From Flavobacteriales bacterium (lineage in GTDB: Bacteria > Bacteroidota > Bacteroidia > Flavobacteriales_D > Crocinitomicaceae): a stretch of 16,408 nt of DNA. The number at the start of each line of letters is the position of its first letter. The stretch's first letter is position 1. A program made the translations under genes and the position numbers. Below the pieces are notes generated by a model. It searched no databases, was not told the origin of the DNA, and was given only the letters and a program-made list of their open reading frames with translations. Shown here piece after piece: positions 7,872 to 15,748 of the stretch. The stretch is from assembly GCA_947496835.1 (NCBI GenBank), contig CANMFV010000006.1:1-16408 (forward strand), in the 5' to 3' direction.

Positions 7872-8453
7872 ATGAAAAAACAAATCCTAAGCTTTCTTTT
7901 ACTTGCGTTTTTCCTGATTGAATCGCGTGTATATTCTCAAGAAATCAATGCTGAGTCCATTACTATTTCGTGCGGTAACAGTTACTTTTCCTTTACAGGA
8001 ACATCACAACCCCCACTTATCGTAAGAGGAAAATGGTGTGGAGATTCCTATATGTGGGTTCCGGTCAATATCGGAGATACGTTAGTAGAAATTGCCTATT
8101 TCAATGATGAACCCTTCACTGGAAAATCAGTTGCTGTTGATTCCGCGGGGATAATTATCGCTCGTTATCAATTTGAAAATGGACTCATTAAAAAAATTGA
8201 TGAATTCATGGGAAAAGACACCCTGCGTTATTCTTTAAATCTTAAAAATGGAATTCCTCATGGCAGTCAAAAAGGGTATGATTGGAATGGCGACTTATGG
8301 ATGGAAAAAAATTTCAATGAGGGTATATTAGATGGTCCTTTTTATTGGAGTAAAGATCGAGTAGATTATGGATTAGAACCTTGTATAGAAACCGGGGTTT
8401 TCCGAAACGGTGTCTATGAACGTACCAGTGAGCCTTGTAAAGTTGGTGATTAA
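7872..8453 (+). CDS. Small secreted MORN/YwqK-like repeat protein
   Basis: This 193-residue protein begins at the ATG at 7872, which gives a clean signal peptide ending RVYSQ; an in-frame TTG two codons earlier is less likely. The mature part carries degenerate MORN_2/YwqK-like strands: ARYQFENGLIKKIDEF, LKNGIPHGSQKGYDWNGD and NFNEGILDGPFYWSK. These show the NG-x-x-HG and EG-x-x-DG turns typical of such repeats. Proteins of this kind are very common in Bacteroidota, often misleadingly named antitoxins; no toxin gene is visible next to it. The mature N-terminus has two cysteines (SCGN, KWCGD), and there is another pair near the C-terminus. The stop lies only 3 bases from the stop of the convergent beta-helix gene. 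Function unknown. Confidence 0.78.
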   Translation: MKKQILSFLLLAFFLIESRVYSQEINAESITISCGNSYFSFTGTSQPPLIVRGKWCGDSYMWVPVNIGDTLVEIAYFNDEPFTGKSVAVDSAGIIIARYQFENGLIKKIDEFMGKDTLRYSLNLKNGIPHGSQKGYDWNGDLWMEKNFNEGILDGPFYWSKDRVDYGLEPCIETGVFRNGVYERTSEPCKVGD

Positions 8454-8456
8454 AAT

Positions 8457-10196
8457 TTATGGATTCATCAGGACCAAGCGATATACTTGTTTCGATGTTT
8501 GAAGAAAATATGTGTCGTTTGGAAGTTCGTTTAAGGATAATTTACTGTCGGATTCAACTTCCATTTTCATGACTAATTGACCACTCTTATTCAAAACGTT
8601 TACCCAAGTTGCTGCCAACTCTTTTGGTAATTTGATTTCTCCAGAACTTGGATTTGGATAGAGCTGTTTATCGAAGCTAATCAAAGGAAAAATACCCGCA
8701 TTACCTTGATCGAATTCTAATGCGCCAAGGTTTGTGTTAGGTTGTAGCCTTGGTAGAAATAAATGATCAAATAGAATCGTGGATATTGGGGCAGTGCTGA
8801 CAAATAATGGATTTGTCAAAGAAGGTGTTACTTCGGCAAGCGATGCTGCGAAGTTTGGAAGTTGGTTAATGACCACGTCTGTCGCAGCGTTATACCATGG
8901 AACCTGAGTTGAATTGTAAAGATTATTGGATGCTGTTAATCCAACTTGTGGACTTATACTGGAAACACAAAGCTGTCCGTTATTCAAACTATCATTGGGC
9001 GCACTAATGATGTTTCTTGAAACATGGATGTTTTGAAAGGAAACATTAGGCACTGGTTGACCTAAAAACGTGAGGTAATTAAAATGTAAGCAAGAACCGG
9101 ATCCCGTTTGATGTCCAATGATGGTATTGTGCGAAATGGCAATGTTCTGAAAATACCCATGTTGATTTGCCCCATAATTTCCTTGCCAAAAGTGCAGCCC
9201 TTGTGTATTCAATAAAACATTATTGAATATGCTCACGTTTCCGATGGAATAGTTTAATAACAAGCCGGTAAATGCTTCAATTGCACATAATATCCCTGGA
9301 CTTTGCTTTAATTCATTTTCGATAAAATTATTATACATCCACCCATTTGTTACCTTATCAAAGTAAATGTTAGCGTAATTGTCCTTCAAGGTGTTTCCGT
9401 AAACAGCAACCGAATCACAATAATCAAAATCAATGCCTTCTCCTGAGTTGTCATGTACTCGGCAATTACGAATATTCACGTGCTTTGCATTCCATGCTTT
9501 TATCGCCGAACCCCATTGCGCTTGAGGAATATTGAAATTTACCGCATTCTTTACTTCACAATTTTCAACGAGAAACCTTTCTGCCATGGCAGTAATACTT
9601 AATGGATTAATGGTGTTTAATGCTCCTTTTCCAACAAGAATGCCATGCCCCAAAGTTGAAGAAACGACCACATCTTTTACGATGATGTCGTGTGAATTGA
9701 CCTCTATACCATTGTAATCGTAGCCAAAGCGAACACCATTCGCTGGTGAATATAAAACTTCAATGTTTCGAACGGAAATGCGACTGCCCAATAAATGAAT
9801 CATTCCTCCTCCCGAACTAATATTGCTTACCGGTAAGCCATCCAATTGTACCACTCCTCTACCGCGAACACTAACATTTAGTTTTTTACTTCCAATTTGA
9901 TACATCGAATAAGCTTGAGAAAGTGCTTGGCTATAGGTTCCTTCAAAAAGTACTACTTCCGAGTAAACATCACCGGTTTGTGTATTTGAAAGTTGATTTA
10001 AACGGGTCAAAGCCTGTGTGAAACTTGCCACTGGATTTAAACTATCCCCTACATTCGAATCATTTCCTGAAGTCGACATGTAAACCCGTTTTTCAATGGA
10101 TGCCTGTATTGGCAAGGACATGATTTGAGAAATCCCCAAGTTTGCGCAAAAAGCAAACTGCATGAAAATCGCTGTTCTCATAATGTTAACATTCAT
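8457..10196 (-). CDS. T9SS cargo, large parallel beta-helix protein
   Basis: This is a 579-residue exported protein. The first ATG (10196) gives MNVNIMRTAIFM; the ATG at residue 6 (10181) gives a more standard signal peptide ending GISQ, so either start is possible. Residues about 33-58 (VYMSTSGNDSNVGDSLNP) match the entry motif of DUF1565-type beta-helix proteins. The following ~430 residues are right-handed beta-helix with many rungs such as NIRNCRVHDNSGEGIDF and VAVYGNTLKDNYANIYF. The last ~73 residues are a T9SS type A sorting domain with YPNPSSGEIKL, NVLNKSGQLV and LPNDTYFLQ. Carbohydrate binding or cleavage is plausible for the fold, but no catalytic site was identified. It is divergent from ppk1 across 129 bases and converges with the MORN-like gene. 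Confidence 0.88.
   Translation of the reverse strand: MNVNIMRTAIFMQFAFCANLGISQIMSLPIQASIEKRVYMSTSGNDSNVGDSLNPVASFTQALTRLNQLSNTQTGDVYSEVVLFEGTYSQALSQAYSMYQIGSKKLNVSVRGRGVVQLDGLPVSNISSGGGMIHLLGSRISVRNIEVLYSPANGVRFGYDYNGIEVNSHDIIVKDVVVSSTLGHGILVGKGALNTINPLSITAMAERFLVENCEVKNAVNFNIPQAQWGSAIKAWNAKHVNIRNCRVHDNSGEGIDFDYCDSVAVYGNTLKDNYANIYFDKVTNGWMYNNFIENELKQSPGILCAIEAFTGLLLNYSIGNVSIFNNVLLNTQGLHFWQGNYGANQHGYFQNIAISHNTIIGHQTGSGSCLHFNYLTFLGQPVPNVSFQNIHVSRNIISAPNDSLNNGQLCVSSISPQVGLTASNNLYNSTQVPWYNAATDVVINQLPNFAASLAEVTPSLTNPLFVSTAPISTILFDHLFLPRLQPNTNLGALEFDQGNAGIFPLISFDKQLYPNPSSGEIKLPKELAATWVNVLNKSGQLVMKMEVESDSKLSLNELPNDTYFLQTSKQVYRLVLMNP
10182..10193. repeat. Perfect 12-bp palindrome at the beta-helix gene start
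   Basis: AATGTTAACATT is its own reverse complement. It overlaps codons 1-5 of the longest form of the beta-helix gene, or abuts the start codon if the ATG at 10181 is used. A dyad with the same outer arms lies at 10285-10298 before ppk1. Operator function is speculative. Confidence 0.35.
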
Positions 10197-10284
10197 AATT
10201 GCCTATTTTTCACGAACATACAATTTTTTTTAATGATATAAATACTTGCTTCTTTAAAAATAAATTTACATAATCTTAATAAAC

Positions 10285-10305
10285 AATGTAAGTACATTAA
10301 CTTTG
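10285..10305 (+). promoter_or_regulatory. Candidate ppk1 promoter with overlapping dyad
   Basis: TAACTTTG at 10298-10305 is an exact match to the Bacteroidota -7 consensus TAnnTTTG, 20 bases before the ppk1 ATG at 10326. A dyad, AATGTA at 10285-10290 and TACATT at 10293-10298, overlaps its first base. No clear -33 element was found, and the dyad sits where a regulator could compete with polymerase. The -7 box is the better supported part; the operator is inference. Confidence 0.45.
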
Positions 10306-10325
10306 CTTTTCGTGAAATTTGTCCT

Positions 10326-12350
10326 ATGAACATTATCAATAGAGAATTAAGCTGGTTATCGTTTAATGAACGAGTATTACAAGAGTCCATGGATCCAACA
10401 GTTCCGCTAACGGAACGGATGCGTTTTTTAGGAATTTATTCCAATAACATGGATGAATTTTTCCGCGTTCGTGTTGCCAATTTAAAACGAATTTCAGACC
10501 TTAAAAAGCATAAAGTAGAAGGATTCAATGGGGATGCCGAAGAACTCTACAAAGAAATTCGCAAAGTGGTCTTAAAACAACAACTTACCTTCGAGAAAGC
10601 GTTTTCACTCATTCAGACCGACTTTGAAAAAGATCAAATATTCATGATTAACGAAAAGGAGGTCAACAAAGAACAACTAGTACTTTTGAAAAATTACTAC
10701 AATGAACACCTTAAACATGTTGTTTTTCCGATTGTTTTAGATAAAAAAAATCCACTGCCAAAATTACGTGACTACGCGATTTACCTAGCTGTGAAAATCG
10801 TTGAGAAAAAAAATAAAACACGCTTTGCACTTATCCAAATTCCTAGCGAGTATTCACGTTTCCACCAACTAAAAGGTGAAAACCGAATCGACTACATCTT
10901 AATTGATGACATCATCCGCTTGCAATTAAAAGAAATATTTTCGATTTTCGAACCTGTCGAAATCTCTGCGTTCACGTTTAAATTTACCCGCGATGCAGAA
11001 TTAGATTTGGACGATGATTTGTCCCTTTCCTTCTTTGAGAAAATTGAAAAAAGCTTGAAACAACGCCGGAAAGGAGATCCAGTGCGCTTTGTATATGACT
11101 CGAAAATGCCTAAGGATTTATTGAATTTCTTGTTGAAATCGTTGGATTTAACCTTAGGGAATAACACCATTCCCGGTGGGCGCTACCACAACTTTAAAGA
11201 TTTCATGTCCTTCCCGGATTTCGGGTTGACCAAATACCGTTTTCAACCTGAACCACCGCAGGCACATCCGGCATTTTCAAAGGGAAAAAGTCACATGGAC
11301 GTGATCTTCGAACAAGACGTGTTATTGCATTTCCCCTACCAGAAATTTGACCACGTAGTCGATTTATTGCGCGAAGCTGCTTTGGATCCAAAAGTCAAGG
11401 ACATCAAAATCAATATTTACCGAGTAGCCAAGAATTCTGAAGTCATGAACGCACTGCTTGCTTGTGTATTCAATGGCAAAGATGTCACGGTTATTTTTGA
11501 ATTACAGGCGCGCTTTGATGAAGAAAATAACCTTTATTGGAGTAATCGCTTGAAAGATTACGGAGCCAATGTGATTTATGGTGTGCCCAATTTAAAGGTC
11601 CATTCCAAATTGATGCAAATCCGCAAAGTAAAAGACGGAAAAGACCAATTCATCACGTACGTCGGAACTGGAAACTTTAATGAGAAAACAGCCACAATCT
11701 ATTCTGATTTAGCCGTAATAAGTTCGGAGCGAGAGCTTTCATTAGAGGTTAGTAAAATTTTCAAACTTCTAGAAAACAACCTAGAACGTAATATTTTCAG
11801 AAATCTATTGGTTTCTCCTTTTAATACGAGAAGAAAATTATTTGCACTCATCGATAAGGAAATTGCTCATGCAAAAGCCAAGAAACCGGCGAAAATCAAG
11901 ATTAAAATCAACAACCTTACCGATGTTAAAATGATCGACAAACTTTATGCTGCTGGTAAAGCAGGCGTTAAAATTGAGTTGATTGTGCGTGGTATTTGCT
12001 GCTTAAAACCAGGAGTAAAGGGTCTGAGCGAAAACATTACAGCCATCAGTCTGGTCGATCGATACTTGGAGCATGCTCGCTTTTTCATCTTTGAAAACAA
12101 CGGAGATCCCGTGCACATCATCACTAGTGCCGATTGGATGGAACGAAACCTGGATCAACGTATTGAAGTCGGTATGACCGTGAAAGATGAAGCCATCAAA
12201 AGAGAACTCAATCGTATTTTTGATTTCCAATGGCGCGGAAGTGTAAAAGCGAGAAACATAAGCGCGGACCTAAAGAACCGTTACAACGAGCGGAACTTAC
12301 CACCATTCCATGCACAACGGGAGTTGTATTTGAGTTATATTCAGGAATAA
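10326..12350 (+). CDS. ppk1: Polyphosphate kinase 1
   Basis: This enzyme reversibly transfers the gamma-phosphate of ATP to a growing inorganic polyphosphate chain. At 674 residues it is near the usual ~680-700. The family landmarks run in order: the N-terminal INRELSWLSFNERVL and NNMDEFFRVRVANL, then RYHNFKDFMSFP, and the catalytic half with ELQARFDEENNLYWSNRL. The autophosphorylated histidine appears to be His426 in LKVHSKLMQI, followed by YVGTGNFNEKTA. A second conserved histidine, His583, lies in YLEHARFFIF, followed by SADWMERNLDQRIE. All expected catalytic segments are present, so it should be active. A TAnnTTTG promoter box lies just upstream. It stands alone: no exopolyphosphatase or phosphate-transport gene adjoins it here. 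It converges with the glycosyltransferase gene, 56 bases away. Confidence 0.97.
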   Translation: MNIINRELSWLSFNERVLQESMDPTVPLTERMRFLGIYSNNMDEFFRVRVANLKRISDLKKHKVEGFNGDAEELYKEIRKVVLKQQLTFEKAFSLIQTDFEKDQIFMINEKEVNKEQLVLLKNYYNEHLKHVVFPIVLDKKNPLPKLRDYAIYLAVKIVEKKNKTRFALIQIPSEYSRFHQLKGENRIDYILIDDIIRLQLKEIFSIFEPVEISAFTFKFTRDAELDLDDDLSLSFFEKIEKSLKQRRKGDPVRFVYDSKMPKDLLNFLLKSLDLTLGNNTIPGGRYHNFKDFMSFPDFGLTKYRFQPEPPQAHPAFSKGKSHMDVIFEQDVLLHFPYQKFDHVVDLLREAALDPKVKDIKINIYRVAKNSEVMNALLACVFNGKDVTVIFELQARFDEENNLYWSNRLKDYGANVIYGVPNLKVHSKLMQIRKVKDGKDQFITYVGTGNFNEKTATIYSDLAVISSERELSLEVSKIFKLLENNLERNIFRNLLVSPFNTRRKLFALIDKEIAHAKAKKPAKIKIKINNLTDVKMIDKLYAAGKAGVKIELIVRGICCLKPGVKGLSENITAISLVDRYLEHARFFIFENNGDPVHIITSADWMERNLDQRIEVGMTVKDEAIKRELNRIFDFQWRGSVKARNISADLKNRYNERNLPPFHAQRELYLSYIQE

Positions 12351-12406
12351 TCTTCTAATTCGTTGCTTCCACTGAGATACTGTTAACTACGCACTATTCA
12401 CTCCGT
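12351..12406. other. Convergent intergenic gap, no terminator seen
   Basis: This 56-base gap separates the stop codons of ppk1 and the glycosyltransferase gene. I found no stem with a T-run on either strand, so how either transcript ends here is unclear. Confidence 0.5.
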
Positions 12407-13474
12407 TCAAAACAAGTACTTCAGCACCGCTAACTTTTCGAATGTTGTCTTTTCATCAGCAAGACGAGGTGCTTTAACCTTTGAATATTTCCGTTCAAAA
12501 TTCGTAAGCGTGTTTTGAACGATTGTTTCGGTTTCATCTTGATAATTCACATGTAATTGAATTCCTTGATTTAACCACAAATTAATCGTTCGGTGATGCA
12601 TTAAATTCAATCCATCTATCATGATTGCACCCATATTTTTGGCAGCCAACGCATTACACTGTTGTTCATACTGACCAATCATTGGAATCACCAAGAGTTT
12701 TTTATTGAGAAACATCGCTTCTGCCGGAAGTTCGAATCCAGCTCCACATAAAACACCTTCGCAATTCGCGAAACTTTTCGTGAATGCTTCATTATCAATG
12801 GGGTGAAAATGAACATTGCCTTGTGTTGTTTTCTCCTTCGTGAATTTCGAAAACACCTCCCATTGAACGGGGAATTGCTTTAAAAACTGAAGCAATACTT
12901 CATCGTGATACGCGGGAAGATAAACAGTATAGTGTCCGTGGTTTTTGGCATCAATTGTGCGAATGTTTTTTCGGATTACTGGCGTATGGATGTTCTCGCC
13001 GTATTGATCAAAATGAAAACCGATTTTTTCTTTGGTAGGACAATAATGATTCAATATGTACTCCCCTATTCTATTTCTAGTATCCGATTTTGGCGCATTG
13101 GGATGAATAACTGCCGCTTGATGACTCATTTCAATACATGGCACACCGTGCATGAGGGATGACCAAGCAGAAACGGGTTCGAAGTCAGTGATAACTAAAT
13201 CAAATTGTTTGATGGGAAAGGTGCGCATTTCGTTAAAAAAGTCAATGGGGTGTGACTTAAATACCGTTCTAAGTAAATCAATTTTACCGGTTTTCCCACT
13301 GAGAAATGTGAGCCCCGTTTTTTGGTAATTCACATCGAAATTCGCTTGTATTTGGGATTGATTTCCACTTACCAAAACAGTCGTGTCGACATATTTACTG
13401 AGCATTGGAACAATCTCTTGTGCCCTACTCAAATGTCCGTTTCCAGTCCCCTGAATGGCGTACAAGACTTTCAT
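12407..13474 (-). CDS. Glycosyltransferase, MJ1255/GT28-like
   Basis: This 355-residue protein has the GT-B fold features of MurG/GT28-type glycosyltransferases and resembles the MJ1255/VC2487 group. The N-terminal domain opens MKVLYAIQGTGNGHLSRA, with the G-x-GNGH acceptor-side loop at residues 9-14. The C-terminal donor domain, about residues 235-265, holds CGAGFELPAEAM, LLVIPMIGQYEQQCNA and then MGA, the usual nucleotide-sugar site. There is no signal peptide or membrane helix, so it should act at the cytoplasmic face. Its ATG overlaps the stop of the upstream phosphoesterase by 4 bases (ATGA), indicating translational coupling. The acceptor and sugar are not predictable; an envelope lipid or glycan is likely. 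Confidence 0.85.
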   Translation of the reverse strand: MKVLYAIQGTGNGHLSRAQEIVPMLSKYVDTTVLVSGNQSQIQANFDVNYQKTGLTFLSGKTGKIDLLRTVFKSHPIDFFNEMRTFPIKQFDLVITDFEPVSAWSSLMHGVPCIEMSHQAAVIHPNAPKSDTRNRIGEYILNHYCPTKEKIGFHFDQYGENIHTPVIRKNIRTIDAKNHGHYTVYLPAYHDEVLLQFLKQFPVQWEVFSKFTKEKTTQGNVHFHPIDNEAFTKSFANCEGVLCGAGFELPAEAMFLNKKLLVIPMIGQYEQQCNALAAKNMGAIMIDGLNLMHHRTINLWLNQGIQLHVNYQDETETIVQNTLTNFERKYSKVKAPRLADEKTTFEKLAVLKYLF

Positions 13475-14322
13475 TGTGCATCGAAATTTAGTCCAGAAAC
13501 AACTTCTTGGAGTAATTGATCGTAACTCAAAGCATTCTTAAACGAAATGGCTTCTTGTTTTACGAAGTCTCCTGATTTAGGTACATGCTTGTAAAGTGTC
13601 CACTTTTCCTTATCGTATTCTAATGCCGTGGAATTTTCTACCCAGTCACCAGAATTCAAGTACATCACAGACTCACCATTCGCATTGGTCATTTTTTTGA
13701 TTTGCGGATGATGAATGTGTCCACACACCACGAATTGATATCCATTATTGATGGCGATTTCTGCGGCTGTTTCCTCAAAGTTATTAACGAACTTCAGCAC
13801 GCCCTTCACGCTGTCTTTTACTTTTTTAGATAAAGAAACGCGTCCACGTCCAAGTTTCTCGCTAAACCAATTCACGATGGTATTTAAGACAATCAATAGG
13901 TCATATCCTTTTCCGCCTAATTTTGCGATCCATTTTGAATGCTTCATCGTCGTATCGAATACATCGCCGTGAAAAATCCAAGCAGTTCCTGTCGTTAAGG
14001 GAAGAATCAGTTTATTTTGAATTTCAAAATTCCCCATGCTGAATCCTTTGAACTTACGGAGCATTTCGTCGTGATTTCCTGTGATGTAATAGACTTTGGT
14101 TCCTTTTGATAGCAAAGAGGTAATCTCTTTTAGAACTTGCATGTGATCCGCTGGGAAATAGTGCTTACTAAATTGCCAGATATCGATGATGTCGCCATTC
14201 AAAACCAAGGTTCTTGGCTGGATAGAACGAAGGTAACTCACTAATTCACTCGCTCTAGCTCCATATGTTCCTAAATGAACATCTGATATCACCACTAATT
14301 CAACATCCCGTTTCTGTTGCAT
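13471..14322 (-). CDS. LpxH-like metallophosphoesterase
   Basis: This is a calcineurin-like binuclear-metal phosphoesterase of 283 residues, in the group containing UDP-2,3-diacylglucosamine diphosphatase-like enzymes. The metal motifs run in order: Asp14 and His16 in ISDVHLG, Asp44 in NGDIID, GNHDE at 82-86, a histidine in FHGD, and GHIHHP near residue 200. I chose the ATG at 14322. A TTG six codons earlier extends the frame, but it lies inside CAACTTTG, a near-match to the -7 promoter box, so it is probably promoter rather than coding. No signal peptide is seen, which suggests a cytosolic or peripheral enzyme. It overlaps the downstream glycosyltransferase by 4 bases. True LpxH function is not certain: Bacteroidota carry several related paralogues, and this may act on a different nucleotide-sugar or phospholipid. 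Confidence 0.87.
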   Translation of the reverse strand: MQQKRDVELVVISDVHLGTYGARASELVSYLRSIQPRTLVLNGDIIDIWQFSKHYFPADHMQVLKEITSLLSKGTKVYYITGNHDEMLRKFKGFSMGNFEIQNKLILPLTTGTAWIFHGDVFDTTMKHSKWIAKLGGKGYDLLIVLNTIVNWFSEKLGRGRVSLSKKVKDSVKGVLKFVNNFEETAAEIAINNGYQFVVCGHIHHPQIKKMTNANGESVMYLNSGDWVENSTALEYDKEKWTLYKHVPKSGDFVKQEAISFKNALSYDQLLQEVVSGLNFDAQ

Positions 14323-14429
14323 GCTTATAATTTTATACAAAGTTGCTCACGGGATGTTTCCTTAATTTTAAGGGAACTTTATGAAGTTAAATCCTTTTCA
14401 ATAGCTAGTTGTGAATAGTAATGTTGTGT

Positions 14430-15668
14430 TTACAGTTTGATAACTTTTAAGCTTCGTTGTCCTAGCTTATTTTGGATGTTACAAAAGTAAACTCCTGCAG
14501 CTAAATCTGTTAAATCAATGGTTTGTTCGTTTCCTTGGAAGGATCTCGTGTAAACTAATTGTCCGTTTACATCTCTCAGTTCCACATCACCTACGAAACC
14601 AAGCTTCGCATTAATCTGACACGTGTTAGTTGTTGGATTCGGGCTTATTTCAAACTGGTTTAATAACAATTCATTTAATCCGTCTGTGGTGGATACAAGA
14701 GAATCGTAGACATTCACGCAGCCATTATCCGCAGTAACTGTTAAACTCACCAAAAACGAACCTTGAGATTGATATGTATGACTCGGATTCTCTAAATTAG
14801 AGGTTGGGGATGGATCACCAAAATCCCACAAATACGAATTGATTGCTCCAGAAAGAATCGTTGATTCATTGATGAAATTAAACGTGTTAATAATTTGGTT
14901 GTATGTAGCGTCAAAATCCGCAATCGGACCATCGTACACTGTTATGTTTGTAGATACCGAATTTGTACAGCCATCTACAGTGGTTACGGTTAAATTCACC
15001 GTATGAACTCCATCTGTAAATTGTGTGCTATCCGTTTGACTATTTCCTTGGTCGCCATTGCTAAAATCCCAAGCGTAAGTGCTTATAGTTGATCCATTAT
15101 AGGTTGATGGGTATGTAAATACGATGTCATTGTATGTACATAGTGGATTTGCGCTCACCACTTCAATTGGTGCTTGCGTTGGTGCTTCAAACTTATATGA
15201 ACTCACATCTCCGTTAAAAAGAGTGGTTACATTGGAGAAATCTGATTGGTTAATTTCCGTACATGCTGTAGCCAATTGAAACTTCAACTTGATTACCGGA
15301 ATATTTGTTGGGATATTAAATGTGATGGATGTACCTGAGCTTGTGTTACTCAAGTAAAGATTGGCTGAATTGTAATTGCTAAAGGCATCCAAACCAGTGA
15401 TCAGAGAAGATGTATTAACGTAAGTTAGCTTGTTAAGGTTAAATTGAAACCAAAAATCAAACGAACTAATATTCGTGTTTGTTGACTTTAATATGACTGG
15501 AAATTCAATGTAATTGATACTTCCGACATTGGTAAATACTGCTTGATTGATGTCGAATACAATGGTGTCATTCAATGCTTTTTCCTGTGATGGCTTCTGC
15601 AAATGTGATTGAGAAAAAACGACTTGCTGAAAACAAATAGTGATGAGTAAAATAAAGATTTTTTTCAT
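14430..15668 (-). CDS. T9SS type A cargo with cohesin-like and two PKD domains
   Basis: This is a 412-residue exported protein with a signal peptide ending VVFSQ near residue 19. Residues about 33-165 form a beta-sandwich resembling a cohesin-type domain (IEFPVILKS, SFDFWFQFNLNKLTYV, PVIKLKFQLAT). Two PKD domains follow: the first has STYAWDFSNGDQG and VNLTVTTVDGCTNS; the second has NSYLWDFGDPSPTS, PSHTYQSQGSFLVSL and TADNGC. The last ~75 residues are a T9SS type A tail (FEISPNPTTN, LRDVNGQLV, LAAGVYFCNIQN, RSLKVIKL). The protein should be exported to the cell surface and is likely structural or adhesive. Its cohesin-like domain resembles that of the next gene to the right, suggesting related genes. 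A strong terminator stands just upstream. Confidence 0.86.
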   Translation of the reverse strand: MKKIFILLITICFQQVVFSQSHLQKPSQEKALNDTIVFDINQAVFTNVGSINYIEFPVILKSTNTNISSFDFWFQFNLNKLTYVNTSSLITGLDAFSNYNSANLYLSNTSSGTSITFNIPTNIPVIKLKFQLATACTEINQSDFSNVTTLFNGDVSSYKFEAPTQAPIEVVSANPLCTYNDIVFTYPSTYNGSTISTYAWDFSNGDQGNSQTDSTQFTDGVHTVNLTVTTVDGCTNSVSTNITVYDGPIADFDATYNQIINTFNFINESTILSGAINSYLWDFGDPSPTSNLENPSHTYQSQGSFLVSLTVTADNGCVNVYDSLVSTTDGLNELLLNQFEISPNPTTNTCQINAKLGFVGDVELRDVNGQLVYTRSFQGNEQTIDLTDLAAGVYFCNIQNKLGQRSLKVIKL

Positions 15669-15691
15669 GTTGTTGACGATTTTAATTTAAA

Positions 15692-15727
15692 CAAAAGAAG
15701 CCGCAACCTTTCGGTTGCGACTTTTTT
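15692..15727 (-). terminator. Strong intrinsic terminator
   Basis: On the - strand GTCGCAACC (15721-15713) pairs with GGTTGCGGC (15708-15700), with one A-C mismatch and a GAAA tetraloop, followed by TTCTTTTGTTT. It ends transcripts of the right-edge cohesin-like gene, whose stop is at about 15749. The + strand also reads as a hairpin followed by TTTTTT, so it would work in both directions. It stops only about 25-30 bases before the ATG of the next gene. Confidence 0.85.
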
Positions 15728-15748
15728 GCGATAAAAAAACAAGAAAAA

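Noticed and set aside
7872..8453. Antitoxin of a toxin-antitoxin pair
   Set aside because: The YwqK label is a family name only; the protein is exported and no toxin gene adjoins it.
10892..11170. 92-residue frame on the - strand
   Set aside because: It is antisense to conserved ppk1 coding sequence and has no recognisable features.
14323..14340. TTG at 14340 as the phosphoesterase start
   Set aside because: The codon lies in a likely -7 promoter box and the ATG at 14322 gives a natural family N-terminus.
14360..14373. CCTTAA / TTAAGG dyad before the phosphoesterase
   Set aside because: A short AT-rich dyad with no second copy or promoter alignment; chance is adequate.
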